A stretch of DNA of 27,209 nucleotides from an uncultured Clostridia bacterium (lineage in GTDB: Bacteria > Bacillota > Clostridia > Peptostreptococcales > Anaerovoracaceae): assembly GCA_934277495.1 (NCBI GenBank), contig CAKQUI010000018.1, positions 1 through 27,209 on the forward strand, read 5' to 3'. A model generated the notes under the pieces. The model was not told the DNA's origin. It made no database searches and worked only from the letters and a program-made list of their open reading frames with translations. Made by a program: the position numbers and the translations under genes. Shown here one piece after another: positions 1-7,690 of this stretch. The stretch's first letter is position 1. Each line of letters begins with the position of its first letter.

Positions 1-39
1 ATGTGGTCTTTTTGTTATGCTGGATAACTTAGGGAAATT

Positions 40-417
40 ATGCTAAAAAAGGATATACTGAGAAGAAAAGATGATTTCAATACCATATACAGAAAAGGAA
101 AGTCACTGGGTGACAGGTATGTGGTACTGTTTTACAGGAAAAATGATCTTTCATACAACAGAACGGCATTTTTAGCAAGCAAAAAAGTAGGAAACAGCGT
201 TGAACGAAACAGAGCCAGAAGGCTCATGAAAGAAAACTACAGATCTCTCAGAGACAGCATAAGACCTGGATATGATATCATATTCATAGCCAGGAACACG
301 ATAAACGGTATGAAGGCTTATGATGTAGGGAGATCGATGAAATGTGCACTGAAGAGAGCGAAGCTCTCAGCACATCAGCGTGACGAAAAACAAAATCAAA
401 AAAGAAACAAGAGGTGA
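40..417 (+). CDS. rnpA: Ribonuclease P protein component
   Basis: This is the protein subunit of RNase P, which helps the catalytic RNA bind precursor tRNA and mature its 5' end. The 125-residue length fits the family. The diagnostic basic RNR helix is visible at residues about 56-68 ([14 protein letters not shown]), preceded by the typical SKKVGNSV strand. The chosen ATG has an AGGGA Shine-Dalgarno-like stretch at 31-35. The C-terminus is a basic tail (KQNQKRNKR). It is the first gene of a co-oriented run with yidD and yidC. In Firmicutes rpmH and dnaA normally lie just upstream, outside this window. Identification is secure. Confidence 0.96.
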   Translation: MLKKDILRRKDDFNTIYRKGKSLGDRYVVLFYRKNDLSYNRTAFLASKKVGNSVERNRARRLMKENYRSLRDSIRPGYDIIFIARNTINGMKAYDVGRSMKCALKRAKLSAHQRDEKQNQKRNKR

Positions 418-427
418 TAAACAGGAT

Positions 428-637
428 ATGAAGCATATTTTGATATTTATCATACGGATCTATCAGAAATTCATATCTCCTCTTTTTCCCCCTAAGTGCA
501 GATTTTATCCTACTTGTTCGACTTATTTTATTCAGGCACTTGAAAAGTACGGATTTTTTAAAGGCAGTTACCTCGGGATCAGAAGGATACTCAGATGTCA
601 TCCATTCAATCCGGGAGGTTACGATCCTTTAAAATAG
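428..637 (+). CDS. yidD: Membrane protein insertion efficiency factor YidD
   Basis: This is a small (69 aa) YidD-family protein, a membrane-associated helper of YidC-dependent protein insertion. The family signature is complete: [14 protein letters not shown] near residues 20-33, then KYGFFKG and [12 protein letters not shown] at the C-terminus, with three conserved cysteines. An in-frame ATG at 380 would add 16 residues inside rnpA. I prefer ATG 428 because it has a strong AGAGGTGA ribosome site overlapping the rnpA stop codon (10-nt spacing) and begins directly with the hydrophobic amphipathic segment ([12 protein letters not shown]). It lies between rnpA and yidC, as in many bacteria. Confidence 0.93.
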   Translation: MKHILIFIIRIYQKFISPLFPPKCRFYPTCSTYFIQALEKYGFFKGSYLGIRRILRCHPFNPGGYDPLK

Positions 638-651
638 GAGGAAACTGATTA

Positions 652-1371
652 ATGTACACATTTTTAGGACTGATAGCCAGACCTCTGGGATGGCTGCTCA
701 GCGTTCTCTATAGTTTTATCGGAGAATATGCTATCTGTGTAATCATATTTACAGTGGTAGTTAAAGTCTGCCTGTATCCTCTGTACATAAAGCAGACCAA
801 ATCCACTGCGATGATGTCAGAGATACAGCCTAAGATGCAGGCTATACAGAGAAAATACGCCAACGATAAAGAAACCATGAATATCAAGATGGCGGAGCTG
901 TACAAGGAAGAGAAATTCAACCCTATGGGCGGATGTCTCCCTATGCTCATCCAGATGCCTATAATCATGGGACTGTTCGCACTGCTCAGATATCCTATGA
1001 AGTATATCGCTGACAGTGACAATATGATATTCGCATTCCATGAATCATTCCTTTGGATAAAGGACCTCAGTCAGCCCGATCCATGGATACTGCCTATAAT
1101 TGCAGGCGTGGCGACTTTCTTCGGATTCGCTATGAACCAGGCGCTTAACAGTACTGCTGCAGGCGCTCAGAGTGCAGGCATGATGAAGATGATGCAGTAT
1201 ATCTTCCCGATCATGATACTCTGGATGGCGAAAAGCTTCCCTTCCGGACTGGCTCTTTACTGGGCAGTGAGCCAGATAATACAGATTTTCTTCAATATCC
1301 ATATGTCATCAGTCAGGAAGAAAATGAAGAGAGAAGCTGAACAAAAGAAAAAAATGAAACATAAAAAATAA
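652..1371 (+). CDS. yidC: Membrane protein insertase YidC/Oxa1 family
   Basis: This 239-aa YidC/Oxa1/SpoIIIJ-type insertase places membrane proteins into the cytoplasmic membrane with or without SecYEG. It is the short Gram-positive form without the large periplasmic domain. Visible features are a first hydrophobic segment (residues about 26-46), the cytoplasmic helical hairpin (IKQTKSTAMMSEIQPKMQ and on to about 90), the conserved GGCLPMLIQMPI motif (about 92-104), further membrane segments to about 215, and a lysine-rich tail that could contact ribosomes. No lipobox is seen at the N-terminus. The groove residue that is usually arginine appears to be Lys38. AGGAGG overlaps the yidD stop and sets the start. 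Confidence 0.95.
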   Translation: MYTFLGLIARPLGWLLSVLYSFIGEYAICVIIFTVVVKVCLYPLYIKQTKSTAMMSEIQPKMQAIQRKYANDKETMNIKMAELYKEEKFNPMGGCLPMLIQMPIIMGLFALLRYPMKYIADSDNMIFAFHESFLWIKDLSQPDPWILPIIAGVATFFGFAMNQALNSTAAGAQSAGMMKMMQYIFPIMILWMAKSFPSGLALYWAVSQIIQIFFNIHMSSVRKKMKREAEQKKKMKHKK

Positions 1372-1400
1372 TCTCGATATTATTTGGAGGAGTTTTTGAT

Positions 1401-2246
1401 ATGGATTATTCAGAAAAGTGGGGAGTTGACGTAGAAGAAGCTGTCAAACTCGCCCTGATGGATCTTAAAGTCTCCAGAGATGAAGTTGAGGTAACGGTTC
1501 TTGAAGAGCCGTCAAAGGGTTTCTTCGGTATAGGATCGAGGCTCGCTAAAGTGCGTGTCGAGAAGAAAAAGAAACCTGAGCCGGAGGTGGCAGTAAAAGC
1601 AGAAGAAACTGCTGCTGCACCTGCAGAAAAACCTGCAGCAGGCAGACCTCAGGAAAAGGAACAGAAGACCAGTAAGAAAAACAACAAAGAACATAGATCA
1701 TCCAGACCTGCTAAAGCTCCTAAAGAGCAGAAGAGCAGGGAAAACAAAAAAGAAACAAAGGAACTTGGCAGCATAGTTGACAAATCAAAGCTGCAGGAGA
1801 CCGAAGACCATGAAGCACTGAGATTCATCAGAGATATAACACAGAAGATGGGTCTTGAGATCAATACAAAGGCTATGGTCGGCGACGACATGGTATATCT
1901 TGAAATGGATGGTAAAGATTCAGGAACTGTTATCGGTAAAAGAGGTCAGACTCTTGATTCGATACAGTATCTTGCAAGCCTGGTAGTGAACAGGAACAGC
2001 GAAAAGTACATCAAAGTAGTCGTTGACGCTGAAAACTACAGAGCTAAAAGACAGAAGACACTTGAACAGCTTGCCAACAGGCTGGCTTCAAAGGTCATCA
2101 GAACAAAAAAATATGTAAGGCTCGAACCGATGAATCCTTATGAAAGGAAGATCATCCATGCGACCCTGCAGCAGAACCGCAATATAACAACAAGAAGTGA
2201 AGGTGAAGAACCTTACAGAAGAGTTGTTATCGAATACAAGAAATAG
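1401..2246 (+). CDS. jag: Jag/KhpB (EloR) RNA-binding protein
   Basis: This 281-aa Jag (SpoIIIJ-associated, KhpB/EloR) protein has three parts. A Jag_N domain covers residues 1-52 and ends in PSKGFFGIGSR. A charged, probably disordered linker rich in Lys/Glu/Ala covers about 53-125. A KH domain follows with the GxxG loop GKRG at 179-182, and then a C-terminal R3H domain with its Arg-x3-His pair at R249 and H253. In other Firmicutes this protein binds RNA with KhpA and influences elongation and division. GGAGGAG at 1386-1392 supports the start. It follows yidC in the usual order. The function in this organism is inferred from the family. Confidence 0.94.
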   Translation: MDYSEKWGVDVEEAVKLALMDLKVSRDEVEVTVLEEPSKGFFGIGSRLAKVRVEKKKKPEPEVAVKAEETAAAPAEKPAAGRPQEKEQKTSKKNNKEHRSSRPAKAPKEQKSRENKKETKELGSIVDKSKLQETEDHEALRFIRDITQKMGLEINTKAMVGDDMVYLEMDGKDSGTVIGKRGQTLDSIQYLASLVVNRNSEKYIKVVVDAENYRAKRQKTLEQLANRLASKVIRTKKYVRLEPMNPYERKIIHATLQQNRNITTRSEGEEPYRRVVIEYKK

Positions 2247-2254
2247 ATTGTATC

Positions 2255-2335
2255 AACACTTTCCGGTTGACCCCATGCTGGATATCTTCTGATATTTGAC
2301 ATGTCAGGTCATGTCCTGAAAGTGTTTTTGCTTTA
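2255..2335 (+). terminator. Possible terminator/structured element between jag and mnmE
   Basis: AACACTTTC at 2255-2263 is an exact reverse complement of GAAAGTGTT at 2318-2326, which is followed by TTTGCTTT. The 54-nt interior can form smaller hairpins (GACATG/CATGTC around 2298-2314, or the competing TCAGG/CCTGA). The T-run supports a terminator or attenuator for the jag transcript, but the large loop is unusual. Confidence 0.4.
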
Positions 2336-2370
2336 ATAAAAGATATTTTCGTGAAACGGAGCATACTCAG

Positions 2371-3741
2371 ATGGAAGATACTATAGCTGCTATTGCTACA
2401 GCCTACGGAGAAGGCGGTATAGGTATAATCAGAATAAGCGGAGAGAAGTCTCTCGATATACTGAGGGATATTTTTCACCCTGTATCGGGGAATGACGATA
2501 TTATCAGCAGAAGGATGACCTACGGAAAGGTGACCGGCGATGACGGAGAACTTCTGGATGAAGTCCTTGCTATGTATATGAAAGGTCCGAAAACATACAC
2601 TGCTGAGGATATAGTGGAGATAAACTGCCACGGGAGTGTCGTGTCGCTGCGCAGGGTACTTTCACTGGTGCTTAGGAAAGGCGCACGACTCGCAGAGCCC
2701 GGTGAGTTTACAAAGCGTGCTTTCCTGAACGGGCGTCTCGATCTGTCACAGGCGGAGGCAGTGATAGATCTGATAAAAGCAAAGACAGACAAGAGTTTCG
2801 ATGTGGCTGTTTCACAGCTTGAAGGCGGACTTTCGGAAAAGATCGGGGATATAAGGCAGAAGCTGCTGGACGTGCTGGTGGATCTGACTGTGAATATAGA
2901 TTATCCGGACGAAGACATAGAGGAACTGACATATTCAAAACTTACAGATAATGTATCGCAGATAAGCGAAATGATTGAAAATCTGCTGTCTTCAGCCTCT
3001 GCAGGACGTATGATAAGAGAAGGCATAAGGGTAGCTATCGTAGGCAGACCGAACGTGGGAAAATCATCTCTGATGAACGGACTTCTGAGAGAATCCAGAG
3101 CAATAGTGACGGATACTCCGGGGACCACAAGGGATACCATAGAAGAAGCAGTGAATATAAGGAACATACCTGTATATCTTATAGACACTGCTGGAATAAG
3201 AGAGACCTCTGACAAAATAGAAAAGATAGGCATCGAAAAGACAAAAGAAGCATTCAACAATGCGGACTTCGTGATTTTCATAATCGATGGCAGCAGAGAG
3301 CTTGATGAAGAGGATATGAAAATCATGGAATATATCAGAGGCAGGAACGGACTTGTGATAGTGAACAAAAACGATCTGCCTCAGAAAGCGGATCTGTCCT
3401 GTGTCAGAAAGATGCTGCCGGATCTCAGGATGATAAATACTTCCCTTGTAAAAGGGGAGGGGATAACCGAGACAGAAGACACTATCGAAGAGCTGGTGTA
3501 CGGAGGCAGGGTGTCGCAGAAAGAAAGCGTTATGGTAAACAACGTGAGACATATAGAACTGCTGAACAAAGCCTTCGATTCTCTGAGAGACGCCCGCAGC
3601 ATGTCGGAAGCCGGAGAAGCCCTGGACTTTATCGAAGTAGACGTCAGAAACGCCTATGAATACATCGGAGAGATAACAGGAGAGACAGTATCAGACGACA
3701 TACTGAACGAAGTATTCAGCAGATTCTGTCTCGGCAAGTGA
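2371..3741 (+). CDS. mnmE: tRNA-modification GTPase MnmE
   Basis: MnmE works with MnmG to install carboxymethylaminomethyl-type modifications on U34 of certain tRNAs. The 456-aa length is normal. The N-terminal tetrahydrofolate-binding domain begins MEDTIAAIATAYGEGGIGII. The inserted G domain shows the P-loop GRPNVGKSS (225-233), TTRD (252-255), DTAG (272-275) and NKND (332-335). The protein ends FCLGK, matching the C-terminal Cys-x-Gly-Lys motif required for modification. The ribosome site (CGGAG, 2357-2361) is modest. The partner mnmG follows 30 nt later, so the pair is probably co-transcribed. Confidence 0.97.
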   Translation: MEDTIAAIATAYGEGGIGIIRISGEKSLDILRDIFHPVSGNDDIISRRMTYGKVTGDDGELLDEVLAMYMKGPKTYTAEDIVEINCHGSVVSLRRVLSLVLRKGARLAEPGEFTKRAFLNGRLDLSQAEAVIDLIKAKTDKSFDVAVSQLEGGLSEKIGDIRQKLLDVLVDLTVNIDYPDEDIEELTYSKLTDNVSQISEMIENLLSSASAGRMIREGIRVAIVGRPNVGKSSLMNGLLRESRAIVTDTPGTTRDTIEEAVNIRNIPVYLIDTAGIRETSDKIEKIGIEKTKEAFNNADFVIFIIDGSRELDEEDMKIMEYIRGRNGLVIVNKNDLPQKADLSCVRKMLPDLRMINTSLVKGEGITETEDTIEELVYGGRVSQKESVMVNNVRHIELLNKAFDSLRDARSMSEAGEALDFIEVDVRNAYEYIGEITGETVSDDILNEVFSRFCLGK

Positions 3742-3771
3742 TATATAAATACAGAGAAGGAATCATTTTAC

Positions 3772-5649
3772 ATGGAAAAATATTTGATGGGAACATACGA
3801 TATCATAGTTATCGGTGCTGGTCATGCCGGATGCGAGGCGGGACTTGCCGCTGCCAGGATGGGATGCAGGACGCTGATGCTTTCCATAAATCTCGAAGCA
3901 GTGGCGATGATGGCATGCAATCCTTCTATCGGAGGTACCGGCAAGGGCCATCTCGTCAGAGAGATAGATGCTCTCGGCGGACAGATGGGTATCAATATAG
4001 ACAAGACTTTTATACAGAGCAGGATGCTGAATACTGCAAAGGGTCCGGCAGTACATTCGCTGCGTGCCCAGGCTGACAAGAACCAGTATCATATAGAAAT
4101 GAAAAAGACGCTGGAGCATCAGGAAAACCTCGATCTGAAACAGGGTGAAGTCACAGAGCTGATCGTAAAAGACGGCAAAGCATGCGGAGTCGTGCTGAAA
4201 ACAGGAGCGTGCTATGATGCAAAGGCAGTGATACTCGCCACAGGGACTTTCCTTGCTGGAAAGGTCTTCATAGGCAGCAGTGCTTACCAGAGCGGTCCTG
4301 ACGGACTGGCGCCGTCAGTGGAGCTGGCGGAGGATCTGAGAAAACACGGACTTCCGATACGAAGGTTCAAAACCGGTACACCTGCCAGAGCACTGGCTCA
4401 GAGCCTCGATTACAGCAAAATGGCGCAGCAGGACGGCGATGAAAAGATCGTGCCGTTTTCGTTCATGAACGATGAACTCGAAAAAGACCAGGTGAAATGC
4501 TGGCTGACGTACACTAACGAAGAGACTCACGATATAATCAGAAAGAATTTTCACAGGTCTGCACTGTTCGGCGGACAGATAGAGGGCGTCGGTCCGAGAT
4601 ACTGCCCGTCCATCGAGGACAAGGTCAACAGATTCGCAGACAAGAAAAGACACCAGCTTTTTATAGAGCCGGAAGGACTTTATACAGACGAGATGTATAT
4701 ACAGGGAATGTCTTCCAGTCTGCCGGAGGATGTACAGGAACAGTTTTACAGGACGATACCGGGTCTGGAAAATCTAAAGATCGTCAGACCGGCATATGCT
4801 ATCGAATACGACTGCATCGATCCTTTGGATCTGAAGACCAGTCTGGAAAACAGACATATAGAGAACCTGTTCTGTGCAGGACAGTTCAACGGCAGCTCCG
4901 GATATGAGGAGGCTGCTGCACAGGGTCTTATGGCAGGTATCAATGCAGTTTGTAAGATAATGGGAAAAAATCCTTTTGTTCTCAGAAGAAACGAGGCTTA
5001 TATTGGCGTTCTCATCGACGATCTCGTGACTAAAGGTACTAATGAACCTTACAGAATTATGACCAGCAGAGCGGAATATAGGCTGGTTCTGAGGCAGGAC
5101 AACGCAGATCTGCGTCTGACAGAGCGTGGATACGAGGTCGGATTAGTAAAAAAAGACAGATATGACAAATTTTTAAAGAAAAAAGAAGTGGTTGCTGCAG
5201 AAACGGAGAGACTGTCAAAGACCATCATAAAACCTGAAGAAATAAACGAATATCTCGAATCGGTGGGATCGACGCCGGTGAAAAGCGGCATATCGATAAT
5301 GGAGCTGATGAAGCGTCCGCAGGTGACATATGATTCGCTGGCCTTCGTGGACAAAGACAGACCACAGCTTTCGGAGCATCAGAAGTCGATGATGGAAGTG
5401 CAGATAAAATACGAAGGTTATATCAAAAAGCAGGAGCAGCAGATAGAGAAGTTCAGGAAGCTGGAAGACAGAAAGCTTTCACAGGATTTCGACTATGATG
5501 AAGTAGAAGGACTCAGGATCGAAGCCAGACAGAAGCTCAACAGTTTCAGACCGCTTTCTGTGGGACAGGCTTCCAGGATATCCGGAGTGTCACCGGCAGA
5601 TATAAATGTCCTTCTGATACATCTTGAAAAAATGAGAAGAAAGGGATAG
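3772..5649 (+). CDS. mnmG: tRNA U34 carboxymethylaminomethyl-modification enzyme MnmG
   Basis: MnmG (GidA) is the FAD- and NADH-dependent partner of MnmE in tRNA wobble-uridine modification. The 625-aa length is full. The dinucleotide-binding motif [19 protein letters not shown] is at residues 11-29. Family motifs [32 protein letters not shown] and [14 protein letters not shown] are all present. The C-terminal helical domain carries DYDEVEGLR and [16 protein letters not shown] second ATG five codons in (3787) is possible, but AAGGAA before 3772 favours the longer form. It stands directly before rsmG, the classical gidA-gidB order. Confidence 0.97.
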   Translation: MEKYLMGTYDIIVIGAGHAGCEAGLAAARMGCRTLMLSINLEAVAMMACNPSIGGTGKGHLVREIDALGGQMGINIDKTFIQSRMLNTAKGPAVHSLRAQADKNQYHIEMKKTLEHQENLDLKQGEVTELIVKDGKACGVVLKTGACYDAKAVILATGTFLAGKVFIGSSAYQSGPDGLAPSVELAEDLRKHGLPIRRFKTGTPARALAQSLDYSKMAQQDGDEKIVPFSFMNDELEKDQVKCWLTYTNEETHDIIRKNFHRSALFGGQIEGVGPRYCPSIEDKVNRFADKKRHQLFIEPEGLYTDEMYIQGMSSSLPEDVQEQFYRTIPGLENLKIVRPAYAIEYDCIDPLDLKTSLENRHIENLFCAGQFNGSSGYEEAAAQGLMAGINAVCKIMGKNPFVLRRNEAYIGVLIDDLVTKGTNEPYRIMTSRAEYRLVLRQDNADLRLTERGYEVGLVKKDRYDKFLKKKEVVAAETERLSKTIIKPEEINEYLESVGSTPVKSGISIMELMKRPQVTYDSLAFVDKDRPQLSEHQKSMMEVQIKYEGYIKKQEQQIEKFRKLEDRKLSQDFDYDEVEGLRIEARQKLNSFRPLSVGQASRISGVSPADINVLLIHLEKMRRKG

Positions 5650-5654
5650 ACGCC

Positions 5655-6368
5655 ATGATGAAAGATCTTGAACTCGTTTTGAAAAAACTTGATATACCAT
5701 ATACAGATGATATGATGCAGAAGCTGGAATCTTATATGGACAGCATACTGGAAAAAAACGAACATATCAATCTTACAGCTATAACGGACAGAGACGAATT
5801 CGTAAAGAAGCATTATATCGATTCGCTGCTCTGCGGAGCATCGGAGGAATTCAAAGCTGCCGGAAGGATAATAGACGTCGGTACCGGAGCGGGATTTCCA
5901 GGGGTGCCGCTGGCTGTGGTTTTCCCGGATAAAGAGTTCGTGCTGATGGATTCTCTGAACAAGCGCATAAAGATAATCACCGAGCTGTGCGAGGCTGCCG
6001 GAATAACGAATGTAACAGCAGTGCATGGCAGGGCAGAGGAGCTGGCCCGGCGCAAGGACATGAGAGAAAGCTTCGATGTATGCGTTTCCAGAGCTGTTGC
6101 AAATATGAGCACGCTTTCGGAATACTGCCTTCCTTTTGTCAGGACTGGCGGGACTTTCATAGCATATAAGGGACCTGACAGTGAGAACGAGATAAGAGAT
6201 GCGGGAGCTGCGATAGCGAAGCTGGGCGGCGATATATCAAGGATAGAAAAAATAAATATGGACGGTTTTCCATTCGATCACAGGCTTGTATATATAAACA
6301 AGATAAAACCTACAGTGTCGAAATATCCGAGAAAACCGGGAACACCTGCAAAAGAGCCTTTGAAATAG
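5655..6368 (+). CDS. rsmG: 16S rRNA (guanine-N7)-methyltransferase RsmG
   Basis: RsmG (GidB) methylates N7 of G527 (E. coli numbering) in 16S rRNA using S-adenosylmethionine. The 237-aa protein has the NEHINLTAI segment near residue 35 and the SAM-binding glycine loop IDVGTGAGFPGVPLA at 73-87. VSRAVANM lies further on, and the C-terminus is the typical YPRKPGTPAKEPL. The start is five bases after the mnmG stop, with AAAGGGA as ribosome site. A second ATG directly follows, so the exact first residue is uncertain by one codon. Its last codons form the left arm of a terminator. Confidence 0.96.
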   Translation: MMKDLELVLKKLDIPYTDDMMQKLESYMDSILEKNEHINLTAITDRDEFVKKHYIDSLLCGASEEFKAAGRIIDVGTGAGFPGVPLAVVFPDKEFVLMDSLNKRIKIITELCEAAGITNVTAVHGRAEELARRKDMRESFDVCVSRAVANMSTLSEYCLPFVRTGGTFIAYKGPDSENEIRDAGAAIAKLGGDISRIEKINMDGFPFDHRLVYINKIKPTVSKYPRKPGTPAKEPLK

Positions 6369-6390
6369 CGAACAAAGGCTTTTTTTGTAT
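6355..6390 (+). terminator. Rho-independent terminator at the rsmG 3' end
   Basis: AGCCTTTG (6355-6362) pairs perfectly with CAAAGGCT (6373-6380) across a 10-nt loop, followed by a T-run. The left arm lies within the last codons of rsmG and the stop codon is in the loop. It probably ends the transcript that starts upstream of rnpA. Confidence 0.88.
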
Positions 6391-6468
6391 TATGAATATG
6401 CTTTTATCAGGGTGGACAGGCTGTTAATATAGAATCAAGAGGGGACAGACAGCAGGAAAGGAGATATC

Positions 6469-7296
6469 ATGTTTATCAGAAAAACGCTTGAAGTTCCTGT
6501 TGATATGATAAAGGTCAATGAAAATCAGCCGAGAAAGGATTTCGGACCTGAACAGCTTCAGGAGCTCAGAGATTCCATAAAGGAATTTGGTATATTGCAG
6601 CCGCTTATAGTGCGGAAAGAAGAAAGCGGAGAGTTTCTTCTCATAGCAGGGGAGAGAAGACTGCGTGCCGCTGTGATGGCAGGACTGACTAAAGTACCGG
6701 CTATAATAAAAGAAGCCACGGAAGAAGAAGTGGGCATGATCGCTCTCGTTGAAAATATACAGCGGGAGAATCTGGGATACATAGAAGAGGCTAAGGCTTA
6801 CAAATATCTTATGGAAAAATATCAGATAAGCCAGGTGGCGCTTTCGGAAAAACTGGGCAAAAAACAGTCCACTATTTCGAACAAGATAAGGATACTCAAC
6901 CTTCCGGAAGACATACAGAAACTTCTTGTAGAAAACAGACTTACAGAAAGACATGCGAGGGCTCTTCTTAAAATTAACGATGATGATATGAGAAGGGTGA
7001 TACTGGACAAGGTGCTGAAGCATAACTTCAATGTGAGACAGACGGAAAAACTTGTTGAGGAATACCTTGCCAAGAAAGAGGCGCATGAAAGAAGTCTCAA
7101 TAAGATAAGGCACATAAGCTATAAGCTTTATATAAATACTTTAAGGAAAACATTCAACGACATGCAGCTGAAAGAGAAGGGGGCGACATTCAGTCAGGAA
7201 GATCTTGGCGAAAGTCTGAAAGTGATAATCACGATACCCAAGGATGCTGCGGATACAGGGACTGCACATTTTAGAAAAACAGCAGTCAATGAATAA
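6469..7296 (+). CDS. noc: Noc-type ParB/Spo0J paralogue (CTP-switch DNA-binding protein)
   Basis: This 275-aa ParB-family protein has the CTP-binding N domain (NQPRKDF at 19-25, GERRLRAA at 61-68, ENIQRE at 95-100), a central helix-turn-helix (about 121-145) and a short C-terminal dimerisation region. The residues reported to separate Noc from ParB site specificity (Caulobacter ParB positions 173, 179, 184, 201) align with Gln133, Lys139, Asn144 and Arg161. Three of the four match the Noc pattern (Q, K, K, R). Position between rsmG and parA matches noc in Bacillus. AAAGGAG precedes the ATG and an in-frame stop lies at 6430-6432, so the start is firm. It lacks the N-terminal amphipathic extension of Bacillus Noc. 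Confidence 0.86.
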   Translation: MFIRKTLEVPVDMIKVNENQPRKDFGPEQLQELRDSIKEFGILQPLIVRKEESGEFLLIAGERRLRAAVMAGLTKVPAIIKEATEEEVGMIALVENIQRENLGYIEEAKAYKYLMEKYQISQVALSEKLGKKQSTISNKIRILNLPEDIQKLLVENRLTERHARALLKINDDDMRRVILDKVLKHNFNVRQTEKLVEEYLAKKEAHERSLNKIRHISYKLYINTLRKTFNDMQLKEKGATFSQEDLGESLKVIITIPKDAADTGTAHFRKTAVNE

Positions 7297-7331
7297 GCCA
7301 TTTATTCTACTCCTGGCATAACTCCTAAAGA

Positions 7332-7422
7332 CGACAGACCGGCATATATATGCTGAAAGCAGAGTTGATATCTGTGAATGTTCCACATGGAACATCAGTA
7401 TATATAAAATGCCGGTCTGTTG
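7332..7422. repeat. Long imperfect inverted repeat enclosing a parS site
   Basis: The left arm (7332-7356) pairs with the right arm (7395-7422) over 25 base pairs with two G-T wobbles and a three-base bulge. The most conspicuous block is ACAGACCGGCAT at 7334-7345 against ATGCCGGTCTGT at 7409-7420. The 38-nt loop contains a full parS core. No clear T-run follows the right arm, so it is not a standard terminator, although it could still end the noc transcript. Confidence 0.75.
7379..7394 (+). promoter_or_regulatory. Variant parS site 1
   Basis: TGTTCCACATGGAACA matches the Bacillus-type parS consensus TGTTTCACGTGAAACA at 13 of 16 positions. With one more base on each side it has 8-bp arms (ATGTTCCA/TGGAACAT) around a CA centre. 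It is identical to two further copies near parA and parB, so it is very probably the ParB loading site. Confidence 0.85.
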
Positions 7423-7483
7423 TTATGAAAAAACAAAATCATGATCATAAAACGCTTCAAATGTTGAAATTTCAATAATAATA

Positions 7484-7509
7484 GCGAATGTTCCACATGG
7501 AACATTCGC
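7484..7509 (+). promoter_or_regulatory. Variant parS site 2 with extended palindrome
   Basis: The core TGTTCCACATGGAACA is at 7489-7504. Here the palindrome extends to 12-bp arms, GCGAATGTTCCA and TGGAACATTCGC, around the same CA centre, making it the longest of the three sites. It lies about 200 bp upstream of parA. Confidence 0.87.
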
Positions 7510-7569
7510 CTGGAGGAACATAGAATATGTTATTTCAGAGTATATAAGTGTTGGAAATGTGATTTTTTT

Positions 7570-7601
7570 AAAGTGTTTTGATGCAATAAAAACACTTTTT
7601 T
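7570..7601 (+). terminator. Terminator-like hairpin upstream of parA
   Basis: AAAGTGTTTT (7570-7579) pairs with AAAACACTTT (7589-7598) across a 9-nt loop, followed by further T residues. The stem is AT-rich and therefore weak. It could end transcripts coming from noc or act as an attenuator in the parA leader. Confidence 0.5.
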
Positions 7602-7623
7602 CATGTAATAACGTAAAAAATAA

Positions 7624-7652
7624 TAGTAAAAGGTATTTCCATAGTATATAAT
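7624..7652 (+). promoter_or_regulatory. Probable parA promoter
   Basis: A perfect -10 hexamer TATAAT lies at 7647-7652, 38 bp before the parA ATG. The best -35 at 17-bp spacing, TAGTAA (7624-7629), matches only half the consensus, so this is a moderate prediction. Confidence 0.45.
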
Positions 7653-7690
7653 GAAATAGGTGAATAAATATCAGACCATGAGGAGGAAAA

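Larger units (their letters stand above)
7297..7690. other. Intergenic control region between noc and parA
   Basis: This 394-bp gene-free stretch is AT-rich. It holds two variant parS sites (7379-7394 and 7489-7504), a 25-bp inverted repeat around the first site, a terminator-like hairpin at 7570-7601 and a probable parA promoter near 7647. A six-codon frame (MLFQSI) at 7527-7547 has a good GGAGG site, but its significance is unknown. I saw no DnaA-box cluster. Confidence 0.7.

Noticed and set aside
1..39. A partial coding sequence (rpmH) at the left edge
   Set aside because: The 39 bases show only the rnpA ribosome site; no ribosomal protein L34 C-terminus can be read.
2347..2356. Canonical parS half-site TCGTGAAAC before mnmE
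   Set aside because: Only one half matches the consensus and the left arm is absent. The three full sites use a different arm sequence.
7297..7690. Chromosomal origin oriC
   Set aside because: The gap is AT-rich and near par genes, but no cluster of DnaA boxes (TTATCCACA-like) is seen. oriC is more likely upstream of rnpA, outside the window.
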